The notes beneath the pieces were generated by a model, which did not search any database, was not told the DNA's origin, and worked only from the letters and a program-made list of their open reading frames with translations. Positions 10,068 to 19,140 of a DNA stretch of 64,000 nt are shown piece by piece (the stretch's first letter is position 1; each line of letters opens with the position of its first letter). The position numbers were made by a program, and so were the translations under genes. The DNA comes from a bacterium 336/3. Lineage in GTDB: Bacteria; Bacteroidota; Bacteroidia; Cytophagales; Thermonemataceae. The stretch spans positions 3,805,521 through 3,869,520 of the forward strand of contig LJIE01000001.1 of NCBI GenBank assembly GCA_001281695.1, read 5' to 3'.

Positions 10068-10442
10068 ATGAATAACAAACAATACGAAACGGTATTCATT
10101 ATAACTCCCGTCTTATCTGATGAACAGATGAGGGATACCGTAGAAAAATTCCGTAAAGTCCTCACCGATAACGGTGCCGAAATTCTCCATGAAGAGAACT
10201 GGGGGCTTAAGAAATTGGCTTATCCAATTGCTCACAAAAACTCAGGTTTTTATCAGTTATTGGAATATACTGCTCCTGTAAACGTAATCAATACGTTGCA
10301 TACAGAGTTTAGCCGTGATGAGCGTATCATGCGTTACCTTACTACAAACCTTGATAAGTATGCTGCTGAGTACAACGAGAAACGCAGAAAAGGTTTGATT
10401 GGAAAGAAAAAAGAAACTAAAACAGTAGAAAAGGAGGACTAA
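10068..10442 (+). CDS. rpsF: 30S ribosomal protein S6
   Basis: bS6, 124 residues from the ATG at 10068 ([20 protein letters not shown]). The frame extends upstream to a TTG at 10038, but that codon lies in the promoter -7 element. bS6 binds bS18 on the 30S platform. The sequence shows the typical YETVFI start, the [12 protein letters not shown] centre and a basic C-terminal tail. It is the first gene of rpsF-rpsR-rplI, with rpsR four bases after the stop. Its last codons (Lys-Glu-Asp) also form a strong Shine-Dalgarno for rpsR. Confidence 0.97.
   Translation: MNNKQYETVFIITPVLSDEQMRDTVEKFRKVLTDNGAEILHEENWGLKKLAYPIAHKNSGFYQLLEYTAPVNVINTLHTEFSRDERIMRYLTTNLDKYAAEYNEKRRKGLIGKKKETKTVEKED
10431..10437 (+). 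promoter_or_regulatory. Strong Shine-Dalgarno before rpsR
   Basis: AAGGAGG, seven bases complementary to the usual 16S rRNA tail, nine bases before the rpsR ATG. No other ribosomal or translation gene in the window (rpsF, rplI, frr, rpsP, rimM) has one. It lies inside the last codons of rpsF. Confidence 0.7.
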
Positions 10443-10446
10443 GGCT

Positions 10447-10698
10447 ATGACATTGATGAACGAACCCGTACACAAGCAGGAATTAAAAAAGAAGTACTGC
10501 CGTTTCAAGAAGCATGGTATCAAATTTATTGATTACAAAGATGCAGACTTCTTGTTGAAATTCGTAAACGAACAAGGTAAAATTTTACCTCGTAGGCTTA
10601 CAGGTAACAGCTTGAAATACCAACGTAAAGTTGCTACAGCTATCAAGCGTGCAAGACACTTGGCTTTGTTACCATTCGTAACTGACTCTTTAAAGTAA
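10447..10698 (+). CDS. rpsR: 30S ribosomal protein S18
   Basis: bS18, 83 residues; the core [18 protein letters not shown] and the C-terminal [20 protein letters not shown] are standard for the family. bS18 pairs with bS6 on the platform of the 30S subunit. The start could be this ATG or the one three codons later; the spacing from the AAGGAGG favours the first. It is translated from the middle of the operon, four bases behind rpsF. Confidence 0.97.
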   Translation: MTLMNEPVHKQELKKKYCRFKKHGIKFIDYKDADFLLKFVNEQGKILPRRLTGNSLKYQRKVATAIKRARHLALLPFVTDSLK

Positions 10699-10716
10699 TT
10701 TTAAAATTTGATTTGT

Positions 10717-11160
10717 ATGGAAGTGATTTTGAAAGAAGACCTTACTGGTCTTGGCTATAAAAATGATGTAGTAAAAGTAAAGCCTGGTTACGCTCGCAAT
10801 TACCTAATACCCAAAGGTATTGCTATTATGGCAACAGACAGCAACCGTAAAATTTTGGCTGAAAACTTAAAGCAAGCTGCTCACAAAGCAGAGAAAATCA
10901 AGACTGAAGCATTGAATATTGCAGAAAGAATTGGTGGCTTGGTACTGGAAATTCCTGCGAAAGTGGGTGAAAGTGGTAAAATCTTTGGTGCTGTAACTAC
11001 TACACAAATTGCTGAAGCTCTTAAATCTAAAGGTTTTGATATAGACCGTAAGAAAATTGCTATTGGTGGTGATGTGAAAATGGTTGGTGAGTACAAAGCT
11101 ACTTTAGACTTACACAGAGAAGTAAAACATTCTATTATTTTTAAAGTAGTAGGAGAGTAA
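10717..11160 (+). CDS. rplI: 50S ribosomal protein L9
   Basis: bL9, 147 residues from the ATG at 10717 (MEVILKEDLTGLGYKNDVV). A TTG nine bases upstream is in frame but the ATG gives the canonical N-terminus. The N-domain (VKVKPGYARNYLIPKG), long connecting helix and C-domain (GKIFGAVTTTQIAEAL) are all present. It is the last gene of the operon and is followed by a clear terminator. Confidence 0.97.
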   Translation: MEVILKEDLTGLGYKNDVVKVKPGYARNYLIPKGIAIMATDSNRKILAENLKQAAHKAEKIKTEALNIAERIGGLVLEIPAKVGESGKIFGAVTTTQIAEALKSKGFDIDRKKIAIGGDVKMVGEYKATLDLHREVKHSIIFKVVGE

Positions 11161-11180
11161 TTCTCTAAAAAATATCAGAA

Positions 11181-11208
11181 AGCCTTCCCAAATGGGAAGG
11201 CTTTTTTA
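11181..11208 (+). terminator. Rho-independent terminator after rplI
   Basis: GCCTTCCC-AAAT-GGGAAGGC hairpin (11182-11201) followed by six T. Confidence 0.93.
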
Positions 11209-11212
11209 TTGT

Positions 11213-12169
11213 CTAAAAATCTTCATGATCCTCTTCTTTTTCTTTCTTGCCCAATTTATTGACACTTTGATATAAGTTTTTATGCTCTTTTCCTTCGTAA
11301 AGAGAGCCATAAATTGCAAATAAGTTTATTTTCCAAAACATTGTTGCAAAAAACTGAAATACAAGTCCTATAAATGTTACAAAAAGAAGATAGACCTTTA
11401 TGACATCTCTATCAAAGTTGTTACTTGCTGATATCAAGTATGTAGGAAGTGCAATGAAAAGTAAAGCCATTAATATCAATACTACCACATTTACAACTAT
11501 TGCCCCAAATACATTCCACCAATTATTTTTAATTAGTTCTACAGAGCGTTCAACACCTGCTATCAGATTTGTTTCTTCTGCTACAGCAAGGATTTGCAAG
11601 AATAGCATTCTTATCAGAAAATAAACAATTATAGAAACAGTTGCTAAACCAATTGTGTAAGTAATCCATTCAGATTCTGCAAGAAAGCTCAACATGATAA
11701 TTCTTGTAAAAAAGAATACTGCAACAAAAACAACAACAGTAATAATTGCATTCAGACTCATAAGAGTCCAAATATTTTTTCCCATTTCTGCAAACAACTC
11801 CTTTATTCCAAAATTTACGCCTTTTTTACTATGCAAAATAAAATAAGAGTAAAAAGCACTTGAAATACAAGCTCCAGAAACAGCCTGATAAAGCAATGAG
11901 ATAATAATGTAATGAATTGGAAAATCCGATTGAACATTTTCGTATATCTCACTTCTGATAGTTTGTGCAAGCCAAGCATACCAGCCTCCTGTTACAATTG
12001 TAAACCACTCATTATCTATAAAATACAAAACTCCTAAAAGAAAATATAAAGGAAGATAAATAACAATGATTGATTTGAATAAATGAGTAAAATTTTGATT
12101 GATAAACTTAATAGAAAAACCAATTGTGTCCATTACAGGACGTTTTTCAAAGAAATCTAGTGATACCAT
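11213..12169 (-). CDS. Polytopic membrane protein, unknown function
   Basis: 318 residues with about six membrane segments (around residues 35-55, 85-110, 130-155, 165-190, 215-245 and 255-280) and a Lys/Glu-rich C-terminal tail (GKKEKEEDHEDF). The overall pattern is like the membrane domains found beside DUF4129 or glycerophosphodiester phosphodiesterase proteins, but I cannot place it in a family with confidence. It is the last gene of the minus-strand run that starts with the WD40 gene, nine bases after the previous stop, so co-transcription is likely. Confidence 0.65.
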   Translation of the reverse strand: MVSLDFFEKRPVMDTIGFSIKFINQNFTHLFKSIIVIYLPLYFLLGVLYFIDNEWFTIVTGGWYAWLAQTIRSEIYENVQSDFPIHYIIISLLYQAVSGACISSAFYSYFILHSKKGVNFGIKELFAEMGKNIWTLMSLNAIITVVVFVAVFFFTRIIMLSFLAESEWITYTIGLATVSIIVYFLIRMLFLQILAVAEETNLIAGVERSVELIKNNWWNVFGAIVVNVVVLILMALLFIALPTYLISASNNFDRDVIKVYLLFVTFIGLVFQFFATMFWKINLFAIYGSLYEGKEHKNLYQSVNKLGKKEKEEDHEDF

Positions 12170-12177
12170 AATAAGTT

Positions 12178-12828
12178 TTATAGTTGTTCTTTTTTTATAT
12201 TTTTCGATTGTGAAACCAGCATAGCTGGAGTTATTTCTACAGAATATGTACTATCATTTTCTTTATGAATAGATGCAAATTTCCCCTTTATTTTTACTTT
12301 TTCCAAACAAAAATTCTCTAAAAAGTAATTGGTTGTTTTTCTTGTAGATATGTATTGTTTACATTTAGGTAAGTACTTAAATTTTATTTGTTCATCATCA
12401 TTGTATGTATGAGCATAAAATACAAAATAGGGCTTATATGACTTCATTTTATAGGTTTTATGATATGACAACACTAAAGAGTCACAAGCATTTGTAGGAA
12501 TTTCAGGGTTCATCAGATACATTCTAACACTATAGGATGTATCTGATTGCTCTCCACTTGTAAATTTAATATATTGAGTATCCTGACTATATTGTATATC
12601 CACAAGGTCTCCTTCCAATTCTATATACTGATTAATGTGAGACTTTATAGAAGTACTATCTTTCTGGTATTTATTGATAAATTCTGTCGTAGATATTTGT
12701 AGTTTCGCTTTTTTCAGCCTTATATCTTCTGCCACTGATTTCTTATAGATGCTTCGTATTAAAAACATGATTGCTACAATACCTATAAAATAAACTCCTA
12801 AAGGCAATTTTTTGAATATCATATTCAT
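12178..12828 (-). CDS. Membrane-anchored protein, unknown function
   Basis: 216 residues with one N-terminal hydrophobic helix (LPLGVYFIGIVAIMFLI, about residues 8-24) and a soluble, mostly beta-rich remainder. The start overlaps the stop of the WD40 gene by four bases (ATGA), so the two are translationally coupled. No recognisable domain. The soluble part is probably on the periplasmic side if the helix acts as a signal anchor. Confidence 0.65.
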   Translation of the reverse strand: MNMIFKKLPLGVYFIGIVAIMFLIRSIYKKSVAEDIRLKKAKLQISTTEFINKYQKDSTSIKSHINQYIELEGDLVDIQYSQDTQYIKFTSGEQSDTSYSVRMYLMNPEIPTNACDSLVLSYHKTYKMKSYKPYFVFYAHTYNDDEQIKFKYLPKCKQYISTRKTTNYFLENFCLEKVKIKGKFASIHKENDSTYSVEITPAMLVSQSKNIKKEQL

Positions 12829-14939
12829 TTATTCAAAGTGAATGTAAACAGCCTACCATCTTTTGTACCTGCCATCAGTAATCTTTCCTCTATTCTTGCC
12901 TTAAAGAACTCCAAGCCCATGTCTTCATTAAAAATGGTTTCAAACTTTGCAACATCCAATATATATAGCTTTGTTCCTTCTGTGTAAGAAAGCCAGCCTT
13001 TTTTGTCATTGAATAAATGATGAACAGGTTTATTTACCCCCAAAGGCTTTTCTCGTTGGAGTTCAAAATTCTGCATATCGTATTCGTATAAAATCTCTTT
13101 TTTACCTACAATGTATAATTTCCCTTGAAATACCCCAGTAAAACCTATGTATTCATCAGGAACTTGAATACGATGTGTAATCTCATAAGTTCTCAGATCC
13201 CAAATGGTACAAATATTTGAAAGGCAAGTAACTGCTATTCGGTTTTCATCTATACGAATTGGGTTATTGGGATATATTTTATCATCTGCTCTTTTGGGAG
13301 AATACCAAAGTTCTCTTTCTATTTTGAGTGTTTTATTGTTGAAAACAAACAAAGGGCTGGATGTTTCGTAATGAGCCTTTGCTTGAAACTGAAAACCACA
13401 ATCAAGCATTGGAGCTGTACCATCTTTCGGATATTTTGTATCTAAAGGTTCACCATAATAAGTTGAAAAAATTGTGATTTCATCTGAAATTCTTACATGA
13501 TTATAAAAGCAACAAGGAGTATCTAAAATTTTTATTTCACCAGTTCGAATATTGATTAAGCGAGGTTTATAAGAAATTGTATAAGTGATAATATGATCTT
13601 CATCAACAGCAACCATATCATCCACATTTACCAAATCATTGTCTAAAAAAATGGTTTTATTTTCTGTAAGTAAATAAGGGTCTATGATTTTTATCTCACC
13701 AGCAGCAGCTAAAAACACCTCATTAGGCTGATTGGGTAAAGAACCCAGTACTTTTGTATTATTGCTTTTAAATCCTTGAAAATGCTTTTTAGGTTTCCCA
13801 TATCCAGACCATGCAACAATAGAATAGTAGCTATAAGAAAATATTGTGTCAGATTCTTTATGGTAATAGGCATCATAAATATCTGATGTATGCTGAATTT
13901 TTACACCTTTTTGCACCAATGCATCTATATTCCATACTTTAAGATTACCTTTTTCATCACCTGTATAGAGATACTGATTATTCCACTCAGCACAACTAAA
14001 AATAGGCGTACCTCCATGAGCTACTTCTTCAAAAATCAAGTCCCCATTGTCTAAATTCCACCCCTGTAACACTTCTGAGCCTGTTACAAGCATGTTGTAT
14101 TTGGCGATGTATAAGCCTTTTTTTATTTTATTATGAGAAGCATCTTTTTGCCATAATACCTGCCATGTAGTATCATCCCATACCACCACATCTGTCGCAA
14201 AAGTAGCTACTCTTCCATTTGGCAACCAAATCGAAGAGTTTGGACTTTGTTTATTACCTAAACCAGAACTATTATCGCCACCAATGGTCATACCCAATAC
14301 ATAACCTAGATATGAACCTTCTATCAAATCTTTTAGTAAAGTTCCATTTTGAGCATCCCAAAGTTTAAGACTACTATTGAGAGCTGATGTCAGTATTTTA
14401 TCTTTTTGAGGGCTAATAGCCAAACTATATACCCATTCTTCATGTCCTTCCAAATTAAAAAGCAAATCTCCCTTCAGATAATCCCAAACTTTTACCAAAC
14501 CATCTTTAGAAATAGAAACAACAGCATTATTGGTAAACTCTACTTTACTGACATAATCATTGTGTCCTCTTAGGGTTTTAGTGAGACTCCATTTGGCTGT
14601 TTCATAGATTCTGATGGCAAAATCATCGGAGCAAGCTGCTAAATAACGTTTATCAGGAGAAAATGCTATATAATTGACAGGAGCATTTTGATCTCTGATT
14701 TCTGTTACAAGTTCTAAACTTTCCCTTTTCCAAATTTTGAAAGTACTATCCTCAGAGGTAGTCAGCAGATATTGGTCTGTTACAGCCATTCCTCCAATAA
14801 AATGGTTATGAATTTTCTTCTCAGCTACAAAAGTGTTTTCTTGAGTAGGAAAATTCATTAAGGGTTCAATAAGATAATCTTTAAAAGAAGTTGATAAGTC
14901 ATCATTCATCTTTTTCCATTTATCCAAAAAGTTTGCCAT
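12825..14939 (-). CDS. WD40-repeat protein
   Basis: 704 residues without a signal peptide. The N-terminal 200 residues contain at least four clear WD40 units (TSEDSTFKIWKRESLEL, CSDDFAIRIYETAKW, SKDGLVKVWDYLKGDLL, ALNSSLKLWDAQNGTLL), with further degenerate units to the end (SNICTIWDLRTYEI). This would make one or two beta-propellers and act as a protein-interaction scaffold. It is the first of three closely packed minus-strand genes; the two downstream products are membrane proteins, so a membrane-associated complex is a reasonable inference. Confidence 0.85.
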   Translation of the reverse strand: MANFLDKWKKMNDDLSTSFKDYLIEPLMNFPTQENTFVAEKKIHNHFIGGMAVTDQYLLTTSEDSTFKIWKRESLELVTEIRDQNAPVNYIAFSPDKRYLAACSDDFAIRIYETAKWSLTKTLRGHNDYVSKVEFTNNAVVSISKDGLVKVWDYLKGDLLFNLEGHEEWVYSLAISPQKDKILTSALNSSLKLWDAQNGTLLKDLIEGSYLGYVLGMTIGGDNSSGLGNKQSPNSSIWLPNGRVATFATDVVVWDDTTWQVLWQKDASHNKIKKGLYIAKYNMLVTGSEVLQGWNLDNGDLIFEEVAHGGTPIFSCAEWNNQYLYTGDEKGNLKVWNIDALVQKGVKIQHTSDIYDAYYHKESDTIFSYSYYSIVAWSGYGKPKKHFQGFKSNNTKVLGSLPNQPNEVFLAAAGEIKIIDPYLLTENKTIFLDNDLVNVDDMVAVDEDHIITYTISYKPRLINIRTGEIKILDTPCCFYNHVRISDEITIFSTYYGEPLDTKYPKDGTAPMLDCGFQFQAKAHYETSSPLFVFNNKTLKIERELWYSPKRADDKIYPNNPIRIDENRIAVTCLSNICTIWDLRTYEITHRIQVPDEYIGFTGVFQGKLYIVGKKEILYEYDMQNFELQREKPLGVNKPVHHLFNDKKGWLSYTEGTKLYILDVAKFETIFNEDMGLEFFKARIEERLLMAGTKDGRLFTFTLNK

Positions 14940-14961
14940 ACTTGGAATAGGTTTAAAGGTG

Positions 14962-14969
14962 CAAAAATA
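14962..14969 (-). promoter_or_regulatory. Probable -7 element of the WD40 operon
   Basis: On the minus strand TATTTTTG matches TAnnTTTG exactly, about 23 bases before the ATG at 14939. The -33 TTG is not obvious. Confidence 0.45.
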
Positions 14970-14993
14970 ATGTATCAGTTGTATGTGGAAAAC

Positions 14994-15452
14994 TTATTCG
15001 GCATCTATGATAAGTCCTAAACCTATAATGCCATTTATTGCTTGTGTGGGTATATTGTGGGTAATGATAAACTGATATTCTCCAGTTTCTGTAAATTTTA
15101 TACTCTGATTTATTACAGTTTCTACATCACAAATATCCCCAGAACAATTACTGTTGTATTTGCCTGCTTCGTCCATAATATTGAAAGTTTTATTACTGCT
15201 TTCTTCTTTTCCTGATGGAGAAATAGTTTTTATTTTCACACTTAAATTTTTAAGCTGAACTCCATAAATATGTCTGAGTTCTAAAGAAATCTTGCAATTT
15301 TTTGTAATATCTTTTATTAGAGGTTTGAACACAATTTCTTTTCCAGATGCCCACGACCTATTAGGAAAAGACTCTTGGTTATGTTCTTTAAATGTATGAC
15401 AACCCATTAAAGATAAGAAAAGAGTATATAGAAGTATCAATTTACCATTCAT
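14994..15452 (-). CDS. GldH-like gliding motility lipoprotein
   Basis: 152 residues. The signal ends in a lipobox, LFLSLMGC (Cys18), so it is a lipoprotein. The mature part follows the GldH plan: an early Trp/Phe-rich strand, IKDITKNCKISLELRHIYGVQLKNLSVKI, a 'GKYNSNCSGD' stretch where GldH has G-rich residues, and a C-terminal TETGEYQFIITH...GIIGLGLIIDAE. GldH is required for gliding motility in flavobacteria. The match is by pattern only, and the typical tyrosine-rich segment is weak, so it may be a paralogue. No other gld gene is nearby. Confidence 0.6.
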   Translation of the reverse strand: MNGKLILLYTLFLSLMGCHTFKEHNQESFPNRSWASGKEIVFKPLIKDITKNCKISLELRHIYGVQLKNLSVKIKTISPSGKEESSNKTFNIMDEAGKYNSNCSGDICDVETVINQSIKFTETGEYQFIITHNIPTQAINGIIGLGLIIDAE

Positions 15453-15561
15453 ATTGATGTTTGTTTTAGAAAATTAATTCTACGAAAAAATGTTTGTTAT
15501 TACAACACATCTATAAAATAATGTTTGCAAGAAATATTTCCTGATTGGATATTTACCAAAC

Positions 15562-15590
15562 AAAAAAGCCCATTAATAATGGGCTTTTTT
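15562..15590. terminator. Bidirectional-looking terminator
   Basis: GCCCATT-AAT-AATGGGC flanked by A6 and T6, nine bases after the stop of the DUF2807 gene on the minus strand. Confidence 0.88.
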
Positions 15591-15598
15591 AGTGATGT

Positions 15599-16312
15599 TT
15601 AGTCTTGTTGCAGATAACTTTCGCCTGAAAGACGGCTTTCAATAGTGGGACTTCCTTTATAACGAACAAGGCTTGCTCCACTGGCAGTTACTTTGAGTGT
15701 CTGGTTTGCAGATATTTCAGCTGTGCTGGCTCCTGATACATCCATATCACAAATTTCTGTTTTTGCTAAAAATGCATTTAATATAGATGCTCCTGAAATG
15801 TATGCTTCAATTTTATTTGTGTTGATACTTTCCTGTATTTTGAGTTTAGAAGCTCCTGAAACATAGAAAGTAAAACTTGAAGCTTGAACTTGCAAATCGC
15901 AAGTGGATGCACCACTCAAGTTCACAATAAAGTTGCTGTTTTCTATAAATCCTTTGATATTAGATTTACTTGCTCCCGAAAAATTAGTTTCTTTTAAAGT
16001 AGGCATTGTGATATATAGACGAGTTGAGTACTGTCTATTTCTACTGTTTTTGTACCTCATTTTGAGTGTATTGTTGCTCACCCAATATTCTAAATCATCT
16101 AAGTTTCTTTTATCGCCTTTGGCAACAATACTAAACTCTGAGCCCTGTGTCACTTCTATCACAAAAGCCTCTCCCATTTCTAATTTTTGAAAATTCTGTA
16201 AACCAATTGACATTTCTGCCTCTTGAATAGCACCATAATCTTCTCTACGCTGACAAGCTGAAACCAATGTTAGAAGAACAAGACAAAACGAAATCCAATG
16301 AAATTTTTTCAT
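15599..16312 (-). CDS. DUF2807 (GIN-domain) lipoprotein
   Basis: 237 residues from the ATG at 16312 (MKKFHWISFCLVLLTLVSAC). The frame is open 33 codons further, but that would overlap the upstream gene, and the internal ATG gives a perfect lipoprotein signal with Cys20. The rest is the right-handed beta-helix of DUF2807/GIN proteins: repeated short strands with the recurring SGAS turn (NFSGASKSNI, NLSGASTCDL, YVSGASKLKI, YISGASILNA, DVSGASTAEI). These are envelope proteins of unknown function, common in Bacteroidota. It directly follows the outer-membrane barrel gene and probably shares its ECF-driven transcript. Confidence 0.88.
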   Translation of the reverse strand: MKKFHWISFCLVLLTLVSACQRREDYGAIQEAEMSIGLQNFQKLEMGEAFVIEVTQGSEFSIVAKGDKRNLDDLEYWVSNNTLKMRYKNSRNRQYSTRLYITMPTLKETNFSGASKSNIKGFIENSNFIVNLSGASTCDLQVQASSFTFYVSGASKLKIQESINTNKIEAYISGASILNAFLAKTEICDMDVSGASTAEISANQTLKVTASGASLVRYKGSPTIESRLSGESYLQQD

Positions 16313-16361
16313 AGTGGTAAAGGTTAAAAAGTTAAAAACATGCTGGTTGAATAATAAATGA

Positions 16362-17045
16362 TTAAGGTTGTTCTGTGATTTTCTTGTATTTCTTGGGTTT
16401 GAACCATCCAAAGCTTACACCTGTCTGGATAATGGGTTGGCTCAAATCTTTTGCAGGATTTACACCTAAATTATTATCTTTGCCAAATGCCTGACGATAA
16501 CCTACGCCAATACTTGCTTTCATCCAAGGGAAAAAATTAGCTTCTACGCTTACATGAGGGGTTGCTACAAACATAGGTGTAGAGCTTTCATAAAAAGTGT
16601 AATCATCCCAATGGCTATAACTACGAGAAAATTCTTGTAAGTGTCCATAACCAGTTCTCAAACCGAAGGTCATGTGAACTGCCTTCATGGGTTGGAGTTT
16701 ATAACCCATACTCAAACCTGTTTGGATGAACATCAGTTCGTTGGTAGTAAGGTTAGCTGATGATTTTGTGATGTCTAAAGGAGCTACTGATGACACACCA
16801 TAAGCTCCAATATAGAATTTCTGATTGAATAAAACTGCTCCTTCTGCTCCTACTGAATAGAATGTTCCTATTCTTGGGCTTGATGTTGCAAAAGAGAGTT
16901 CACTGATAAGATTTCCAAAACCAGAGATTTGTAATCCTTGATTATTTTTAAAGATTGTTTGATAGTTCTCGTCTTGAGCTTGAGCAATAAGATTTGTAAA
17001 AAAAGCTATGCTTATAAAAAGGGTTTTTAAAATTAGATTTTTCAT
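16362..17045 (-). CDS. Outer-membrane beta-barrel protein, ECF-regulated
   Basis: 227 residues with a signal peptide (cleavage near LIAQAQ) and alternating amphipathic strands rich in Gly and aromatic residues (GAYGVSSVAPLD, MGYKLQPMK, FGLRTGYGHLQEF, ASIGVGYRQAFG), as in small outer-membrane barrels. The ligand is unknown. The upstream DNA carries the same promoter motif as the sigma factor gene at 20080-20646, so expression is probably controlled by that sigma factor. Fifty bases separate it from the DUF2807 gene downstream. Confidence 0.75.
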   Translation of the reverse strand: MKNLILKTLFISIAFFTNLIAQAQDENYQTIFKNNQGLQISGFGNLISELSFATSSPRIGTFYSVGAEGAVLFNQKFYIGAYGVSSVAPLDITKSSANLTTNELMFIQTGLSMGYKLQPMKAVHMTFGLRTGYGHLQEFSRSYSHWDDYTFYESSTPMFVATPHVSVEANFFPWMKASIGVGYRQAFGKDNNLGVNPAKDLSQPIIQTGVSFGWFKPKKYKKITEQP

Positions 17046-17076
17046 ATTTCTAAGTCATTTTAGTTTCTTAATGCTC

Positions 17077-17107
17077 TAAGACAACCTAGATTTTTCTTAC
17101 CCCTATT
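17077..17107 (-). promoter_or_regulatory. ECF-sigma promoter of the barrel/DUF2807 genes
   Basis: On the minus strand AATAGGGGTAA, 11 bases, GTTGTCTTA. All 20 specified bases and the spacing equal the site upstream of the sigma gene (20654-20684). The -35-like GGGGTAA and -10-like GTC fit group IV sigma factors. Transcription should begin near 17071, about 25 bases before the ATG. Confidence 0.75.
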
Positions 17108-17133
17108 TACAACTTAAATTTTTTTTTATTTTT

Positions 17134-19140
17134 TTACCATCCAAATCTTATCCCTCCCTGAAAGCCTATCCAATTAGCTTTATATACATCATTTTGGGCA
17201 TTTTCTTTGAGCAGTGTAGTAGGTAGTTTGGGATAAAACTCTAAAAAGTTATTTTTATCTTGTGATAGCCAAATATTCAAACTTGTTCCACCAAATACAG
17301 ACCAATGTTTAAAAAAATGGTATTCAGCATTTGCTGACAATCTAATTTGCAAATTTTGAAAGAATACTTCTTTATTTAGATTTATAATTTGACTTCCCAC
17401 AGTCTGAAAATCTACATTTAATCTTTTGGTAGCTGATATGCTTGTTCCTATCCCATAACCTCCTATAATATTTTCAGACTTCGAAAGAGCATTTGTTCCC
17501 ATCATCAAAACATTATAAAAGCCTGATACACCAGATTTAAAAGAAGTCGTATAATTACTCTGTTCGTCAATACTAATTTCCAACCTTTTGTAGCCATTTT
17601 TCACAAAGCTTAAAAGCCCTATGGGAATAAAATCTTTGGTTGAATCTGTTGCTATATTCACAATGCCCAATTGAACAGCCTTTTCAGCTTTTTTCGTTAT
17701 ATTCAAAAAGCCTGAAAACTGGATACCTTCTTTTATTTTTTTAGCATAATTCAAAAAACCACTCACTTGTACACCAGTTATATTTTTATTTACCCAATTG
17801 AATGTAGAAGAAACTTGTACACCTTTCATATTTTGAGATACAATATTTCCAAATCCGCTCACTTGGGCTCCATTTATATTATTGGCTATAATGTTTAATC
17901 CAGCTGTTACTTGTACACCATCTAAATTTCGTGTTCGGTTTAAGAGTCCACTAACTTGTCCTCCAAAAGCATTTTTTCGAGTCCAACTATAAATAGATGC
18001 TGTTTGAAAGCCTTTTAAATCATTGGAAACGATATTGAACAAACCTCCGATTTGTATTCCATTTACATCTTTGCCTACCCTATTAAAAATACCTCCTATC
18101 TGAACACCATATACACCTCCTCCTACAACATTACCAACTCCTCCAATTTGAACATAACCCACATCTTGAGCATTTAAATTCATGATACCTCCAAGTTCAA
18201 ATCGTTTTACACCTTCATTATAGCCTATCAATACATTGAAAGAATATTTGGTTACAGTATTTCCACCTAAAAATCGATTGGTACTGATGGTTGGTAGAAA
18301 ACTTACCTGAAATTCTTTAGAAAGTGTTGTGTCTAAGTTTCTTAAGTGTATTTCTTGAATAGTGGAAGTAAAAAACTGAGAAGTTTTTACAAATATGGTT
18401 GATTTGGTTCTAAATAAACGATGTCGTAAACTATATGATGGCTTATTTAAAGAATCTGGAATGGGTTGAATATTGAGTGTATCAGGAATGGGCAAAAAAT
18501 CTATATTTGAAATATTATTTTTTAGAGGTTTTTCTTCCAAATTGAGTGTAAGGGCTATATTAACCAAACCTAATTTTTGTGTTGATATGGTCATTTCTTC
18601 TTTTTGGTAACCATCTTTTTGAATATAAATTGTAAAATATGTGGGTTGTGTAGGCAAACGCATTTCATAATACCCAAACTGATTACTTACAGAAGAAACA
18701 AAAGTTGTTTTTTCATAAATGCTGACACCCTCTATTCGCCTTCCCGAACGACTATCAACGACATAACCTGCTAAAGTAAAATATTTAGGCTTTTTTATTT
18801 CTCGAATAGTTTTTTTTTCTAGAATTAGGTATTTACCTTTTACTTTATAACTAATGTTTTGGGGCAAAATCTGATTTAAAACTATTCGTAAAGGTTGTTT
18901 ATTGCTTTGAAAAGCTATGGTTTTATCCTCAATGTTGGCAGGATTGTATGAAAAGCTAATATTAGACTGTAAAGCAATATTTTTAAGAACATTGCTGAGT
19001 TTTTCATCTTGGACTTTGATAGAAATAGGCTCCTCTAGTGGATTCTGACTATATCCACAACGAATGAGTAATACGAAAAATACAAATAAAAAAGTTTGTT
19101 TATTGACAAGTTTCACCATCCAAAAATATTTCATTGCCAT
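17134..19140 (-). CDS. STN-domain, CarboxypepD-like, surface-repeat protein
   Basis: 668 residues. A signal segment (TFLFVFFVLLIRCGYSQ) is followed by a secretin/TonB short N-terminal (STN) domain at about 33-105 (LSNVLKNIALQSNISFSYN, LRIVLNQIL), a CarboxypepD_reg-like domain at about 118-200 (LAGYVVDSRSGRRIEGVSIY), and from about 325 to 525 a tandem array of roughly 20-residue units with the core G-V-Q-(V/I)-S/G-G-F-x-N, like LA_2272-type surface repeats. There is no plug or TonB-dependent barrel. The start overlaps fecR by 41 bases; the ATG at 19119 is an alternative. Third gene of the sigma-FecR operon, so probably its sensor or a regulated surface partner. Confidence 0.82.
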   Translation of the reverse strand: MAMKYFWMVKLVNKQTFLFVFFVLLIRCGYSQNPLEEPISIKVQDEKLSNVLKNIALQSNISFSYNPANIEDKTIAFQSNKQPLRIVLNQILPQNISYKVKGKYLILEKKTIREIKKPKYFTLAGYVVDSRSGRRIEGVSIYEKTTFVSSVSNQFGYYEMRLPTQPTYFTIYIQKDGYQKEEMTISTQKLGLVNIALTLNLEEKPLKNNISNIDFLPIPDTLNIQPIPDSLNKPSYSLRHRLFRTKSTIFVKTSQFFTSTIQEIHLRNLDTTLSKEFQVSFLPTISTNRFLGGNTVTKYSFNVLIGYNEGVKRFELGGIMNLNAQDVGYVQIGGVGNVVGGGVYGVQIGGIFNRVGKDVNGIQIGGLFNIVSNDLKGFQTASIYSWTRKNAFGGQVSGLLNRTRNLDGVQVTAGLNIIANNINGAQVSGFGNIVSQNMKGVQVSSTFNWVNKNITGVQVSGFLNYAKKIKEGIQFSGFLNITKKAEKAVQLGIVNIATDSTKDFIPIGLLSFVKNGYKRLEISIDEQSNYTTSFKSGVSGFYNVLMMGTNALSKSENIIGGYGIGTSISATKRLNVDFQTVGSQIINLNKEVFFQNLQIRLSANAEYHFFKHWSVFGGTSLNIWLSQDKNNFLEFYPKLPTTLLKENAQNDVYKANWIGFQGGIRFGW

